Shown: positions 26,367 through 35,803, counted from the stretch's first letter. The stretch is DNA of 64,000 nt from a bacterium (GCA_025774935.1 JALGZK010000013.1:26391-90390), one strand, 5' to 3'. Translations and numbers: made by a program. The notes: generated by a model not told the origin, from the letters alone.

Positions 26367-26392
26367 GAGCGCCCCGCAGTCGCGGGGCGCTC
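26367..26392. terminator. Terminator hairpin between the M23 and HD-protein genes
   Basis: GAGCGCCCCGC-AGTC-GCGGGGCGCTC, a perfect 11-bp stem with a 4-nt loop followed by TTCAGTTG. It lies between convergent genes. Confidence 0.75.
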
Positions 26393-26452
26393 TTCAGTTG
26401 TGCCAAACCAGACGGTCCGTTCTCCCGCACCGGCGTCGGGCGGACGCTCGTG

Positions 26453-26998
26453 CTAGAGCCCGAGGTCGTCGCTGATCCCCTGCATCGACGCGAGCGCGAC
26501 CCCGATGAAGTCCTCGAGCGTGAGTCCCATCTCGCTGCACGCCTGGATCTGCTCGCGCGAAGCGCCGGCCGCGAACCGCTTCTCGCCGAACCGCCGCATC
26601 ACGAAGTCGACGTCGAGGCCCGCCAGCTTCTTGTCGGGGTGCATGAGCGCCGAGGCCACGATGAGGCCCGTAACCGGGTCGCTCGCGTAGAGCGCCCTGT
26701 CCATCTGGCTCTCCCGCGGGACGTGGTCGTTGTGCGCCTTCACCGCGTGGATGATCTCGTCCGAAAAGCCCATTCCGGCCAGCATTTCGGCCGAAAGGAG
26801 CCCGTGGCGGTCCGGCTCGTCGAAGGTCTCGTCGTAGTCCAGGTCGTGCATGAGCCCCGCCATCGCCCACGATTCCGTGTCCTCACCGAGCCTCTCCGCG
26901 AGCCCTGCCATGACGGCCTCGGTCGCCAGCATGTGCTTGAAGAGGTTCTTGTTCTTGCAGTTCTCCTTGAGGACCTTGATGTTCTCGTCTCTCGTCAT
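26453..26998 (-). CDS. HD-domain phosphohydrolase-like protein
   Basis: A 181-residue soluble protein with an HDIG-type HD fold: an N-terminal helix region (HMLATEAVMAGLAERLGE), the metal-binding pair in GLMHDLDYD, a later His in PDRHGLLSAEML and AVKAHNDHVP. Such proteins hydrolyse nucleotides or related phosphoesters, but the substrate here cannot be told. ATG 26998 has GGGAGGG upstream; a start five codons earlier is less likely. recG lies 61 bp upstream on the same strand, so they may share a transcript. Confidence 0.85.
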   Translation of the reverse strand: MTRDENIKVLKENCKNKNLFKHMLATEAVMAGLAERLGEDTESWAMAGLMHDLDYDETFDEPDRHGLLSAEMLAGMGFSDEIIHAVKAHNDHVPRESQMDRALYASDPVTGLIVASALMHPDKKLAGLDVDFVMRRFGEKRFAAGASREQIQACSEMGLTLEDFIGVALASMQGISDDLGL

Positions 26999-27059
26999 GC
27001 GCCCTCCCCCCACTGCCGCCTGCCGCCGTCGGTCCGATCACCGAAGCGCCGGCCGCGTG

Positions 27060-29249
27060 CTACCCCACGTCGATGAACGTCTCCCTGTCCCTGAACCTCC
27101 GCTCGATCGCCGCCCTCACGAGCGCCGCCTCGGCCCCTTTCATCCCCGGATCGTCGTCGACGAACGCGAACGCGTCGTCGCGCGCGCGAACGAGGAGCCG
27201 CGAGTCGCGGGCGAGGTCGGCCACAGAGAACCGCGGGAGCCCGTGCTGCCTGACACCGAGGAACTCGCCCGGCCCCCTGATCTCGAGGTCGCGCTCGGCT
27301 ATCTCGAACCCGTCGTTCGTATCGGCGAGGACGCTGATCCTCTCCCTCGCCTCGTCGGACGCGCCGGGCCCGACCATGAGGACGCAGTACGACCTGTGCG
27401 CTCCTCTCCCGACCCTCCCGCGCAGCTGGTGGAGCTGCGCCAGTCCGAACCGCTCGGCGTGCTCGATGACCATCACGGTCGCGTTCGGCACGTCGACCCC
27501 TACCTCGACGACGGTCGTCGACACGAGGAGGTCGGTCGCGCCCTTCTTGAACCCGTCCATCACCGCGTCCTTCTCCTCCGGCTTCATCCGACCGTGGATG
27601 AGACCGACGGTCGCGTCCTCGAAGACCTTCCCCTTGAGTTCCTCATACATCTTCGTCGCGGCCGAGAGCTCCACCTTCTCTGACTCCTCGACGAGCGGGT
27701 AGACGACGAAGACCTGCCGCCCCTCCCCGATCTCCTTCCTCAGGAACTCGTAGACGCGGGTGCGCGCCGCCTCGTCGCGGACGGCGGTCGCGACCGGAGT
27801 CCTTCCCGGCGGCAGCTCGTCCAGGACGGACACGTCGAGGTCACCGTAGACGGTGAGTGCGAGCGTCCTCGGGATGGGGGTAGCCGTCATGACCAGGATG
27901 TCCGGCGTCTTCCCCTTCGCCCGGAGCGCCGCGCGTTGAACGACGCCGAACCGGTGCTGCTCGTCGACGACCGCGAGCGCGAGGTTCCCGAACTTAGTTC
28001 CCTCCTGGATGAGCGCGTGAGTCCCGACGACGACCTCCGCCTCGCCGCTCTCGATGAGACGGAGCGCCTCCTCCCGGTCGGCCGCCTTCATGCCTCCGCG
28101 GAGGAGCACGACCCTGTCGCCGAGCGGCTCCAGGAGCGCCGTGATGTTCTCGTAGTGCTGCTCCGCGAGGATCTCGGTCGGAGCCATGATCGCTGCCTGG
28201 TATCCGTCGGCGACCGCCTGGTGCATCGCCGCCGCCGCCACTACCGTCTTCCCGGAGCCGACGTCGCCCTGTAGGAGCCGGTTCATCGCCCGGGCGCCGG
28301 CCATGTCCCTGCGGATCTCGCCGATGACCCGCTCCTGCGCCCCGGTCAGCTCGAACGGCAGCGACGCGAGGAGCCGCCCGTGCTCCTCATCGCTCCAGTC
28401 GAACCGGACCGCCGGGCCGCCGGTCGCGCCGCGGAGTTTCCTGAGCGCGACGATGACCTGAAAGAGGAAGAACTCCTCGTACGCCAGACGCGACCGCGCC
28501 CGCTCCGCCCGCTCGAGCGACGGCGGGAAGTGGACGTCCCCCATCGCGTCGCGGAGTCCGGGCAGAGAATGCTTCCTCCGGACGCCGGCCGGTAGCGGAT
28601 CGACGAGCCCGTCGATAAACCGGTCGATGGCCGTCTTCATGATGCGGCGAATGCGCCTGCCGGAGAGCTCCCCGATCTGCGAGTACTCGGGGACGATCCT
28701 GCCGGCGTGGACGAGCTCCGCGGCCTCGTCCTCCCGGATGACCTCGAACGCGGGGTTCACGAACTCCGTCCGCCTCGCGTGCTTGTCGAAGCGCACCTCG
28801 CCGGACACGACCGCCTTCGTCCCCTTCTCGAGCACGTTCTGGAGGTAGGGCTGGTTGAACCACCGGGCGAAGATCGCTCCGGTGTCGTCCTCGAGGGCCG
28901 CCACGAACGTCGACCGCCGGCCGCGCCTTGCCACGTCGCACGAGAGCACGCGGACAACGACCGTCACGCGGTCCCCGACCTTGAGCGTGTCGACGTCGGC
29001 GATGCGGGACCAGTCGGTGTACGCGCGGGGCACGTAGTAGAGGAGGTCCTCGATGGTCTCGACGCCGCCCTTCTCGAAGAGCGCGGCCATCTTGGGGCCG
29101 ACGCCCTTCAGGTATCGGACGTCGGAGTGGAGAGTCGTCTCGGTGGCGATTCCGGTCCTCCGTTCTCGGGACGCGCCGGGACGTGCGGGGCGACCGCGGG
29201 CGGCCGGGCGTGGCCACCGTCGGGTCACTCGTCGCGGCGGAGTCGCCAA
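27060..29249 (-). CDS. recG: ATP-dependent DNA helicase RecG
   Basis: A helicase that reverses stalled replication forks and branch-migrates Holliday junctions. The wedge domain (YLKGVGPKMAALFEKGGVET near the N-terminus) is followed by helicase motifs: Walker A GDVGSGKT, VVDEQHRFGV, MTATPIPRTL, and the C-terminal QLRGRVGRG and TRG-type segment. The frame opens at TTG 29249 (729 residues), with GTG 29228 as an alternative; the first about 40 residues are Arg/Pro-rich and unlike RecG, so the true start may lie further in. It is divergent from rpmB with a 119-bp gap. Confidence 0.95.
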   Translation of the reverse strand: MATPPRRVTRRWPRPAARGRPARPGASRERRTGIATETTLHSDVRYLKGVGPKMAALFEKGGVETIEDLLYYVPRAYTDWSRIADVDTLKVGDRVTVVVRVLSCDVARRGRRSTFVAALEDDTGAIFARWFNQPYLQNVLEKGTKAVVSGEVRFDKHARRTEFVNPAFEVIREDEAAELVHAGRIVPEYSQIGELSGRRIRRIMKTAIDRFIDGLVDPLPAGVRRKHSLPGLRDAMGDVHFPPSLERAERARSRLAYEEFFLFQVIVALRKLRGATGGPAVRFDWSDEEHGRLLASLPFELTGAQERVIGEIRRDMAGARAMNRLLQGDVGSGKTVVAAAAMHQAVADGYQAAIMAPTEILAEQHYENITALLEPLGDRVVLLRGGMKAADREEALRLIESGEAEVVVGTHALIQEGTKFGNLALAVVDEQHRFGVVQRAALRAKGKTPDILVMTATPIPRTLALTVYGDLDVSVLDELPPGRTPVATAVRDEAARTRVYEFLRKEIGEGRQVFVVYPLVEESEKVELSAATKMYEELKGKVFEDATVGLIHGRMKPEEKDAVMDGFKKGATDLLVSTTVVEVGVDVPNATVMVIEHAERFGLAQLHQLRGRVGRGAHRSYCVLMVGPGASDEARERISVLADTNDGFEIAERDLEIRGPGEFLGVRQHGLPRFSVADLARDSRLLVRARDDAFAFVDDDPGMKGAEAALVRAAIERRFRDRETFIDVG

Positions 29250-29307
29250 GGATTCTAGACCAGCGCCGAAACGGGGTCAAGACGGCCGAGACGGCCCCCG
29301 AAAGACC

Positions 29308-29336
29308 TTGCAAGGCCGTGGGACCCGTGCTAGATT
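29308..29336 (+). promoter_or_regulatory. rpmB promoter
   Basis: TTGCAA (29308-29313), 17 bp, TAGATT (29331-29336). Predicted start near 29343, giving a 26-nt leader that contains GGAGG before ATG 29369. The same -10 sequence is used at mscS. Confidence 0.65.
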
Positions 29337-29368
29337 CATGAATTCGTGACCGAACTACGGAGGACACC

Positions 29369-29572
29369 ATGTCGAGACGCTGCGATATCTGCGGGAAACA
29401 CCCGCGCGTGGGACACAACGTCAGCCACGCTCACAACGTGACGAAGCGCCGGTGGTCGCCGAACCTCCAGCGCGTGCGCGTCGTCGTGAACGGCACGCCG
29501 AAGAAGATCCTCGTCTGCACGTCCTGCATCCGCTCGGGCGCGGTGGACAAGCTCAAGAAGACGGCATCGTAG
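29369..29572 (+). CDS. rpmB: Ribosomal protein L28 (zinc-ribbon form)
   Basis: A 67-residue large-subunit ribosomal protein. The sequence is typical: [20 protein letters not shown], then [14 protein letters not shown]. It has the four-Cys zinc ribbon (CDIC near the N-terminus and CTSC near residue 52), so it is the C+ form that needs zinc. It is transcribed alone, from its own promoter to its own terminator. Confidence 0.97.
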   Translation: MSRRCDICGKHPRVGHNVSHAHNVTKRRWSPNLQRVRVVVNGTPKKILVCTSCIRSGAVDKLKKTAS

Positions 29573-29598
29573 ACGGGGAAGCGGGTGTGGAAGAACGA

Positions 29599-29624
29599 GA
29601 GGGGCCCTCGGAAGAGGGCCCCTC
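29599..29624. terminator. Terminator between rpmB and the RsbW-like gene
   Basis: GAGGGGCCCTC-GGAA-GAGGGCCCCTC, an 11-bp perfect stem with a GNRA-type tetraloop, followed by GTCTCTTT. It lies between convergent genes. Confidence 0.8.
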
Positions 29625-29670
29625 GTCTCTTTGGTGGCGTCGCCGGACAGGGCGCGAGCGTCCCCGGGAG

Positions 29671-30126
29671 CTACACCTCTCCCCCGGTCCCGTCCCCCGC
29701 TCCCTTCGTGATCTTGCGCATCCTGACGGTCGTGCCCGTCTCCTCCGACATCTCGAATTCGACCTCGTCCATCGTCGCCCGCATGATGAAGACCCCCCGC
29801 CCCGAGCACTTCATGCAGTGCTCTTCGTCGGTCGGATCCCACACGCAGCTCTCGTCGAAGCCCTCGCCCTCGTCGTGAACGCTGATCCGGATCTCGTCAG
29901 GGTCCCACTCGCAGTTGACGGTCACCTTCTTGTCCTTGTCGAGCCGGTTGCCGTGGACTACGGCGTTCGTCACCGCCTCGATCATAGCCAGCGCCACTTC
30001 GTTCTGGGTCTTCCCGTCGAGTGTCTTGAAGTGCTCGCAGCCGAGGAGAATCTCGTCGACACGCTCAAGCGTCTCGTACTCGCTAGGAAGCACGAGTCTC
30101 TGGCTCCCAGACCCCGCATCAGACAT
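29671..30126 (-). CDS. RsbW/SpoIIAB-type anti-sigma factor serine kinase
   Basis: A 151-residue HATPase_c protein of the anti-sigma kinase type. N-box ALAMIEAVTNAVVHGN, G1 box DEGEGFD and G2 box SGRGVFIM are intact. In this partner-switching family the kinase holds a sigma factor inactive and phosphorylates its antagonist. The antagonist is the next gene upstream (30149-30484), 22 bp away. The ATP-lid loop contains three Cys (CVWDPTDEEHCMKC), unusual and perhaps redox-sensitive. ATG 30126 is chosen because the sequence before it in the frame is Arg-rich and unlike the family. No sigma factor gene is in the window. Confidence 0.88.
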   Translation of the reverse strand: MSDAGSGSQRLVLPSEYETLERVDEILLGCEHFKTLDGKTQNEVALAMIEAVTNAVVHGNRLDKDKKVTVNCEWDPDEIRISVHDEGEGFDESCVWDPTDEEHCMKCSGRGVFIMRATMDEVEFEMSEETGTTVRMRKITKGAGDGTGGEV

Positions 30127-30148
30127 GGTCGCTCTCTCGGTCGGGTCG

Positions 30149-30484
30149 CTAGAAGCTCTCGATCGCTTCCTTCTCCGTTGCGTACGTGTCAAAGATCGTC
30201 AACAGCTTCGTGATCATGAACAGGCTCTGGATCCGGTCGGAGACGTGCGCGAGCTTGAGCGCGCCCTCGCCCCTCTGGACGCTCGTGTAGACGGCCATGA
30301 GCGCCCCGAGCCCCGTGCTGTTGATCCACGGCACGCCCTTGAGATTGACCACGAACTTCGTCGTGCCCTTGTCGAGGAGCTGCTTGATCTCGTTCCTCAG
30401 GTTCTCACTCTCGGGTCCTCCCATGAGCTTCCCCGAGACGTGAACGATGGCGACATCACCTTCCATCTGGGTCTTTACCTTCAA
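30149..30484 (-). CDS. Anti-sigma factor antagonist (STAS domain)
   Basis: A 111-residue RsbV/SpoIIAA-like protein. The STAS fold is recognisable throughout (VAIVHVSGKLMGGPESENLR at residues 11-30), with the phosphorylatable Ser56 in PWINSTGLGALM. It is the expected partner and substrate of the adjacent kinase. Dephosphorylation would normally need a PP2C-type phosphatase, which is not nearby. Its promoter is likely the one at 30590-30618, giving a leader of about 100 nt. Confidence 0.92.
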   Translation of the reverse strand: MKVKTQMEGDVAIVHVSGKLMGGPESENLRNEIKQLLDKGTTKFVVNLKGVPWINSTGLGALMAVYTSVQRGEGALKLAHVSDRIQSLFMITKLLTIFDTYATEKEAIESF

Positions 30485-30589
30485 AATCCACCTCCATCGT
30501 CTTGCGACTCGGTCGCCGGAACGGGCGAGGCGACCATGACATGCCCAACGCGGCCCCCGTGTACCACGGGGACCGGATACGATGGCGCG

Positions 30590-30618
30590 ACTCTAACACA
30601 TGCGAGCCGGCGAATCAA
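30590..30618 (-). promoter_or_regulatory. Promoter for the STAS / anti-sigma kinase pair
   Basis: On the minus strand: TTGATT (30613-30618), 17 bp, TAGAGT (30590-30595). Predicted start near 30583, about 100 nt before the STAS start. Confidence 0.5.
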
Positions 30619-30839
30619 AGCGGAAACGCGACGCCGGAGGCGGGACGGCGACCGGTCCTGCGCGGCAGCGACACCGTCCGCGAAGACGCCGCACCGCATC
30701 CTTGCGCCTGGGTCCGACCCGACCCCACCCGGCCCCCGAGCGTCCAAGAGGGTCGGAGGAACGCCCTCCGTAGCGGCCCGCCTCGGGACCTCGGGACCGG
30801 CTCGAACGCCCCACTTTCGGCCCGTTCCTGAGCCGATTC

Positions 30840-30855
30840 TGGCGTAGAACTTGCT
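30840..30855 (+). promoter_or_regulatory. Sigma-54-like site upstream of the hybrid kinase genes
   Basis: TGGCGTAGAACTTGCT has TGGC and TTGCT at the right spacing (9 of 12 defined positions). The predicted start near 30867 leaves a leader of about 300 nt before ATG 31169. Confidence 0.35.
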
Positions 30856-31168
30856 TTTGACCCGCGTGCAGGGCTCTCCTGCGGTGGATCGACCGCGGGG
30901 GCCGTGCGGCCTGCCATGGGCGGCCGTGCGGCGCCCCGCCGACGGGGCCGTTCAGCCCCTGGAGACGACAGAAGGCCCCTCACCCACCTCCTCCTCCCGG
31001 GAGGGAGGGAGGCGTCGGGTCGCAAAACGCATTACCTGCCTGCGGCGGGGAGATCCTGCCGGGGCGAGCGCGCGCCCTCCGGGGGCCGGGAGCGCGGCCG
31101 GGTCCACGTGGGTAGGGACCCGATCACACCCGTTCCGCCACCGGTCGCCGGGGCGGATGGAGCGGACC

Positions 31169-34100
31169 ATGAGCAGACTGCCAAAGACGGTATCCCTGAT
31201 CATCATTCTGGCTCTCTTCGCGATGACGGTCGACCCCATCCTGGGCCACGTCATCGGTCGGAGCGTCCCCTTCCTGAACATGAGGCTCGCCGGGGACCTC
31301 TTCCACGAGGTCATCTACCGCGCGGTCATCCTCCTGGTCGTCGCGGGAGTCTACCTCGCGCCCGGCATGTTCATGTCGCGCGTCAAGCTCGCCGAGGAAG
31401 AGGCGAAGCACCTGAACGGGAAGCTCGAGACGGTCCGGAGCATCATCGGGTTCACGATCCGCGAGACCGACGTCGAGCCGCTCGTCGCCGAAGCGTGCGA
31501 GCAGCTGATCTCGACGCGGAACTACGAGAAGGTGTGGATCGGTATCTTCGACGGGAACGGTGGCCTGGCGGCCGCCGCCGAGGCGGGATGGGGCGAGGAG
31601 TTCGACGCGCTGCGGGACGCTATGAGGAACGGGAAGCGACCGACGTGCGCGCGTTCCGCGATCACGCAGCCCGACCCGGTCGTGTTCCAGGACCCGGTCG
31701 CCGAGTGCGGCGACTGCCCGCTCAAGCCGAAGCACTACGGCCGCGGGAATCTCATCGTGCGCATCGCCGCCGGCGACAAGACGTACGGCGTCCTGTGCGT
31801 GTCCGCGCCGCCTCACACCGTGGGCGACGACGAGGAGAAGTCGCTCCTCCTGAAGGTGGCATGGGACCTCGGAATGACCCTCCGGGCGATCGAGCTCGAG
31901 AGGATGCGCTCGCGAACAGCGGACGAACTCGAGAGCGAGAGGAAGTCGGCGGAGGCGCTCGCCCGGCTGACCGACGCGGTCGTAGCGTGCGACGCCCCCG
32001 TCCACGAGATTGCCGAGAGCGTTCTCGCTCACGCCATGGCCACGACCGGTAGCAGCGAGGGTGTCGTCTGGATGTTGGACCCCAGGACCGGCGAGCCCAT
32101 CGTCCAGTCGTCAAATGGCCTCCCCTCGTCATCGAGCGCCGCGTTCGCGCAGTCCGGCAATGAGACCGGCGAGGCGGAGACCGGCGAGGCCGGGCCCCCG
32201 CCCGCTGACACGTCCCCCTCGGGGCGGTACCCCGGGCTCTGGACGTGCGTCCTCGAGACCTCAAAGACGCTCCGGACGAACGAGCCACAGCTGAGCGACG
32301 AGTGGGATGGCGTGACCGGCACGGCGTCCCCTATTTCGAGCTTCCTCGGTGTGCCCGCCGTCGCGGCGGGCCACCTCCTCGGCGTGATCGCCGTGGCGAA
32401 CTCGAGCCGCGGCTACACGCCGGAGGACGAGCAGGCGCTCGAGCGCCTCGCCGACATCTACGCCGCCGCGGCCCAGCGCCGGCTGGCGGAACAGGAGATC
32501 AGCGTGGCGGAGCGGGCCGTCGACAACTCGCTCGACCCCGCCGTGATCGCCGACGACACGGGCGCGGTCGTTCGCGTCAACGACGCCTTCCTGAAGACGT
32601 GGAACTACAGCGAAGTCCCACAGGTTCTGGGCGTCCCGGTCGGCCGCTTCCTCGTGAACCAGCAGGCCGTCTCGGAGATGCTCAACGAGCTCAAGGCCGA
32701 CGGCCGGTGGGCCGGCGACCTCGAGGCCAAGCACTCAGACGGTTCCTCGTTCCCCGTCTCAGCCTCCGCCACCGTCGCGACCGACCAGTCCGGGAAGACC
32801 CTCGCGCTGGCGTTCTCGTTCGTCGACGAGACAGAGCGCAGGACGTCTACGCTCGAGCGCGAGATCGTACGCGCCGTCTCGGCGAAGGCGGGTTCGAGCG
32901 AGGACATGCACGAGCTCTACCGGACGGTGCGACAGCAGCTCGGCAAGCTCATCGACACGCGGAACTTCTTCGTCGCTCTCTACGACGAGGAGACCGAGAG
33001 GATCGATCTTCCGCTCTTCCTCGACGAGAAGGACCAGAACCAGTTCGAGACGCTCCCACCGGGGAAGACCCTGACCGGCCACGTCGTGAGAACCCGTGCG
33101 CCGCTCCTGGCAACTGAGGAGGACGTGGCCCGCATGGTCACGACCGGCGAGATCGAGGTCGTGGGCACGCCGTGCAAGTCGTGGCTGGGCGTTCCCCTCC
33201 TCTCTCCCGAAGGAGCGATCGGTGCCATCGCGGTCCAGAGCTACACCGACGCGCGCGCATTCGGCGAGGACTCCGTGGATCTGATGTGCGACATCGCCGC
33301 GGTCGTAGCGACCGCGGTGTCCCGGAACGAGGCGGAGGGCGCCAAGAGGCACGGTGACGGGCGCTTCAACGCGATCGCGGAGACGTCGAACGACGCGCTG
33401 ATCAACGTCGACAGCCGCGGGAAGATCATCTTCTGGAACAAGTCGGCGGAGAACATGTTCGGGTACACGCCAGACGAAGCCGTCGGTCAGTCGTTCTCGC
33501 TCGTGGTGCCCGAGGGCTTCCTGCAGGCGCACGTCGACGGTCTCATGCGCGCGGTCTCGGCCGACGGTCAGGGCTACGTCCGGGCCAACGTCGAGGGCAT
33601 CGGTCTTCGCAAGGACGAGAGCGAGTTCCCGATGGAGCTCTCCATCGGCGCCTGGAAGTCGAACAACGACACCTTCTTCACGGCCGTCATCCGCGACATC
33701 ACCTCGAGGAAGCAGGCGGAGGAAGAGCTCCAGTTTTTGGGCTCGATCCCCCTCCAGGTGTCGGACGCGCTGATCGTGACCGACCTCAACTTCCGCGTGA
33801 CCTACGTCAACAAGGCCGCCGAGTATCTCTACGGGTATCCCGGCGGCGAGCTCGTCGGAAAGACGCTCGACGTCCTCTCCGCCGAGCCCTGGGGTGACGA
33901 CTTCCAGGACGAGATCCACCGGACGGTCTCGTCAGGGCGCGTGTGGAGCGGCGGGCGCATGAACCGACGGAAGGACGGAAGCACGTTCCTCGTCGAGTTC
34001 CGCGTCTCCCCTCTCAGGGACAGGCAGGGGCGTCTCTCCTCGTACATCTCGATCTTCCACGACATGACCGAGCGCAAGCGGGCGGAGCAGCTGCTCCAGA

Positions 34101-35803
34101 CGCTGAACGCCGCGGCCCTCGGCATGGAGCGCCACCTCACGGCCGATCAGATCCTCGAGGCGGTCGCCGACGAGCTCGAGAGAGTCGGGCTCTCGTGCGC
34201 GGTGCTCATGGCGTACCCAGGCAGGAGCGAGGTCACGCTGAGCTACGTGAGCAAGAGCGTCGTCTTCCCGGAGGCTGACGAGTACATCGACACGCTCGCC
34301 GTCGCGGGCGTTCCGGTCTCGGCGAACCCCGCGGACCCGATCCGGAGGGTCACGCGCGAGCGGCAGGCGATCTTCATCGAAGGTCAGCGGGGAGCCGTGG
34401 GCGGCAAGTCGGCGGCGTCCACGTGGGAGGAGGGCGACGGCCTCGCCGACATGCTCTACGCCGAACGCTCGATCCTCGCTCCGCTCATCGCCGGCGAGGA
34501 CGTCATCGGCGTTCTGGCCGTGCGCTCGGGTGAGCTCACGAGGAAGGACTCACCGGCCATCACGGCGTTCGCCAACCAGCTCGCTGCCGCGCTCCGCAAG
34601 GCGAACCTCATGCAGGAGCTCGAGAACAGCCTTCAGGAGCTCAAGAGAACGCAGGACATCCTCCTGCACGCGCAGAAGATGGAGGCGATCGGGAACCTCG
34701 CCGGAGGAGTCGCGCACGACTTCAACAACCTCCTGACCGCGATCACCGGCTACGCGGAGCTCGTGCTCCGCAGGGTCGAGGAGGGTGACCCGACGCACTC
34801 GGACGTGTCACAGATCAAGAAGGTCGGCGAGCAGGCGGCGGCCCTCACGGGTCAGCTCCTCGCGTTCAGCAGGAGGCAGCCCCTCCAGAAGAAGGTGCTC
34901 TGCCTGAACGACGTCATCTCGAACACCGACAAGATGCTCCGCAGGCTCATCGGCGAGGACGTCGAGCTCGTCGTCAACCTGGACGGAGCGCTCAGGGAGG
35001 TGAAGGCCGACTCGTCCCAGATCGAGCAGGTCATTATGAACCTCGCCATCAACAGCCGCGACGCGATGCCGGGCGGTGGAACGCTTACGATCCGCACCGA
35101 GAACGTCGCGCTCGGTGAGGAGGACTGCCAGGACGTCGGTGAGGCCACCCCGGGCGAGTACGCGCGGATCATCGTTCGGGACACGGGCGAGGGCATCGAC
35201 CAGGCGGTCGTCGACCGCATCTTCGAGCCGTTCTTCAGCACCAAGGAGGCCGGCAAGGGCACGGGGCTCGGCCTGTCGGTCGTCTACGGCATCGTCGCGC
35301 AGCACGGCGGCTGGATCGGGGTGTCGAGCGAGATCGGCGAGGGGACGACGTTCGAGGTGTACATGCCCGTCACGAACGACGTGACCGAGGAGGAACCGGT
35401 CGCGGAGGTCGCGATGGAGAAGATCCTCGGACACGGCGAGCGTATCCTGCTCGTCGAGGACGAGGACAACGTCCGTGACTTCGCCAGGAGAGCGCTCTGC
35501 GAGGGCGGCTACGAGGTCCTCGAGGCAACGAGCGCCGAGGAGGCGTTGGACATCTTCGAGAACGAGGAGAGGAAGGTCGACCTCATCTTCAGCGACGTCG
35601 TCCTGCCGGCCAAGAGCGGACTTCAGCTGGTCGAGGAGCTCCTATCGGTGAGCCCGGAGCTCCATGTTCTCCTCTCGAGCGGGTACACAGATCAGAAATC
35701 GCAGTGGTCCGTGATCGATGAAAGGGGACTCGCGTTCCTTCCGAAGCCCTACGACATCAGCGAGCTCCTCCGCACGATCCGGGAGACGATCGAACCCATC
35801 TAG
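31169..35803 (+). CDS. Giant multi-sensor hybrid histidine kinase (catalytically complete)
   Basis: A 1544-residue protein. Two transmembrane helices (about 8-30, 47-68), GAF (85-250), GAF (260-440), PAS (445-560), GAF (575-730), PAS (730-850), PAS (853-970), GAF (974-1150), dimerisation domain (1170-1240), ATPase domain (1255-1400) and receiver (1425-1544). All catalytic parts are present: H-box GGVAHDFNNLLTAITGY with His1183, N-box IMNLAINSRDAM, G1 DTGEGID, G2 GKGTGLGLS, and receiver Asp1476 in FSDVVLPAKSG. The first GAF domain carries a Cys-rich loop (ECGDCPLKPK). ATG 31169 is chosen because a GGAG-containing site precedes it and the next residues form the first membrane helix. It is followed after 73 bp by a paralogous pair. 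Confidence 0.92.
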   Translation: MSRLPKTVSLIIILALFAMTVDPILGHVIGRSVPFLNMRLAGDLFHEVIYRAVILLVVAGVYLAPGMFMSRVKLAEEEAKHLNGKLETVRSIIGFTIRETDVEPLVAEACEQLISTRNYEKVWIGIFDGNGGLAAAAEAGWGEEFDALRDAMRNGKRPTCARSAITQPDPVVFQDPVAECGDCPLKPKHYGRGNLIVRIAAGDKTYGVLCVSAPPHTVGDDEEKSLLLKVAWDLGMTLRAIELERMRSRTADELESERKSAEALARLTDAVVACDAPVHEIAESVLAHAMATTGSSEGVVWMLDPRTGEPIVQSSNGLPSSSSAAFAQSGNETGEAETGEAGPPPADTSPSGRYPGLWTCVLETSKTLRTNEPQLSDEWDGVTGTASPISSFLGVPAVAAGHLLGVIAVANSSRGYTPEDEQALERLADIYAAAAQRRLAEQEISVAERAVDNSLDPAVIADDTGAVVRVNDAFLKTWNYSEVPQVLGVPVGRFLVNQQAVSEMLNELKADGRWAGDLEAKHSDGSSFPVSASATVATDQSGKTLALAFSFVDETERRTSTLEREIVRAVSAKAGSSEDMHELYRTVRQQLGKLIDTRNFFVALYDEETERIDLPLFLDEKDQNQFETLPPGKTLTGHVVRTRAPLLATEEDVARMVTTGEIEVVGTPCKSWLGVPLLSPEGAIGAIAVQSYTDARAFGEDSVDLMCDIAAVVATAVSRNEAEGAKRHGDGRFNAIAETSNDALINVDSRGKIIFWNKSAENMFGYTPDEAVGQSFSLVVPEGFLQAHVDGLMRAVSADGQGYVRANVEGIGLRKDESEFPMELSIGAWKSNNDTFFTAVIRDITSRKQAEEELQFLGSIPLQVSDALIVTDLNFRVTYVNKAAEYLYGYPGGELVGKTLDVLSAEPWGDDFQDEIHRTVSSGRVWSGGRMNRRKDGSTFLVEFRVSPLRDRQGRLSSYISIFHDMTERKRAEQLLQTLNAAALGMERHLTADQILEAVADELERVGLSCAVLMAYPGRSEVTLSYVSKSVVFPEADEYIDTLAVAGVPVSANPADPIRRVTRERQAIFIEGQRGAVGGKSAASTWEEGDGLADMLYAERSILAPLIAGEDVIGVLAVRSGELTRKDSPAITAFANQLAAALRKANLMQELENSLQELKRTQDILLHAQKMEAIGNLAGGVAHDFNNLLTAITGYAELVLRRVEEGDPTHSDVSQIKKVGEQAAALTGQLLAFSRRQPLQKKVLCLNDVISNTDKMLRRLIGEDVELVVNLDGALREVKADSSQIEQVIMNLAINSRDAMPGGGTLTIRTENVALGEEDCQDVGEATPGEYARIIVRDTGEGIDQAVVDRIFEPFFSTKEAGKGTGLGLSVVYGIVAQHGGWIGVSSEIGEGTTFEVYMPVTNDVTEEEPVAEVAMEKILGHGERILLVEDEDNVRDFARRALCEGGYEVLEATSAEEALDIFENEERKVDLIFSDVVLPAKSGLQLVEELLSVSPELHVLLSSGYTDQKSQWSVIDERGLAFLPKPYDISELLRTIRETIEPI

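Larger units (their letters stand above)
30485..31168. other. Divergent intergenic region before the giant kinase genes
   Basis: This 684-bp region contains the minus-strand promoter of the STAS gene (30590-30618), a 7-bp hairpin in that leader (CCCCGTG-TAC-CACGGGG, 30555-30571), and the -24/-12-like plus-strand site at 30840-30855. The kinase reading frame stays open from 30851, but the 106 codons before 31169 are Arg/Pro/Gly-rich and match no domain, so I treat them as leader. Confidence 0.5.

Noticed and set aside
31099..31120. Hairpin GGGTCC...GGGACCC before the first hybrid kinase as a riboswitch or attenuator
   Set aside because: A single short stem with no conserved motif or T tract; not enough to support a regulatory RNA call.
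30851..31168. Upstream in-frame extension of the first hybrid kinase
   Set aside because: The extra 106 residues are Pro/Arg/Gly-rich with no domain, while ATG 31169 has a ribosome site and begins directly before the first membrane helix.
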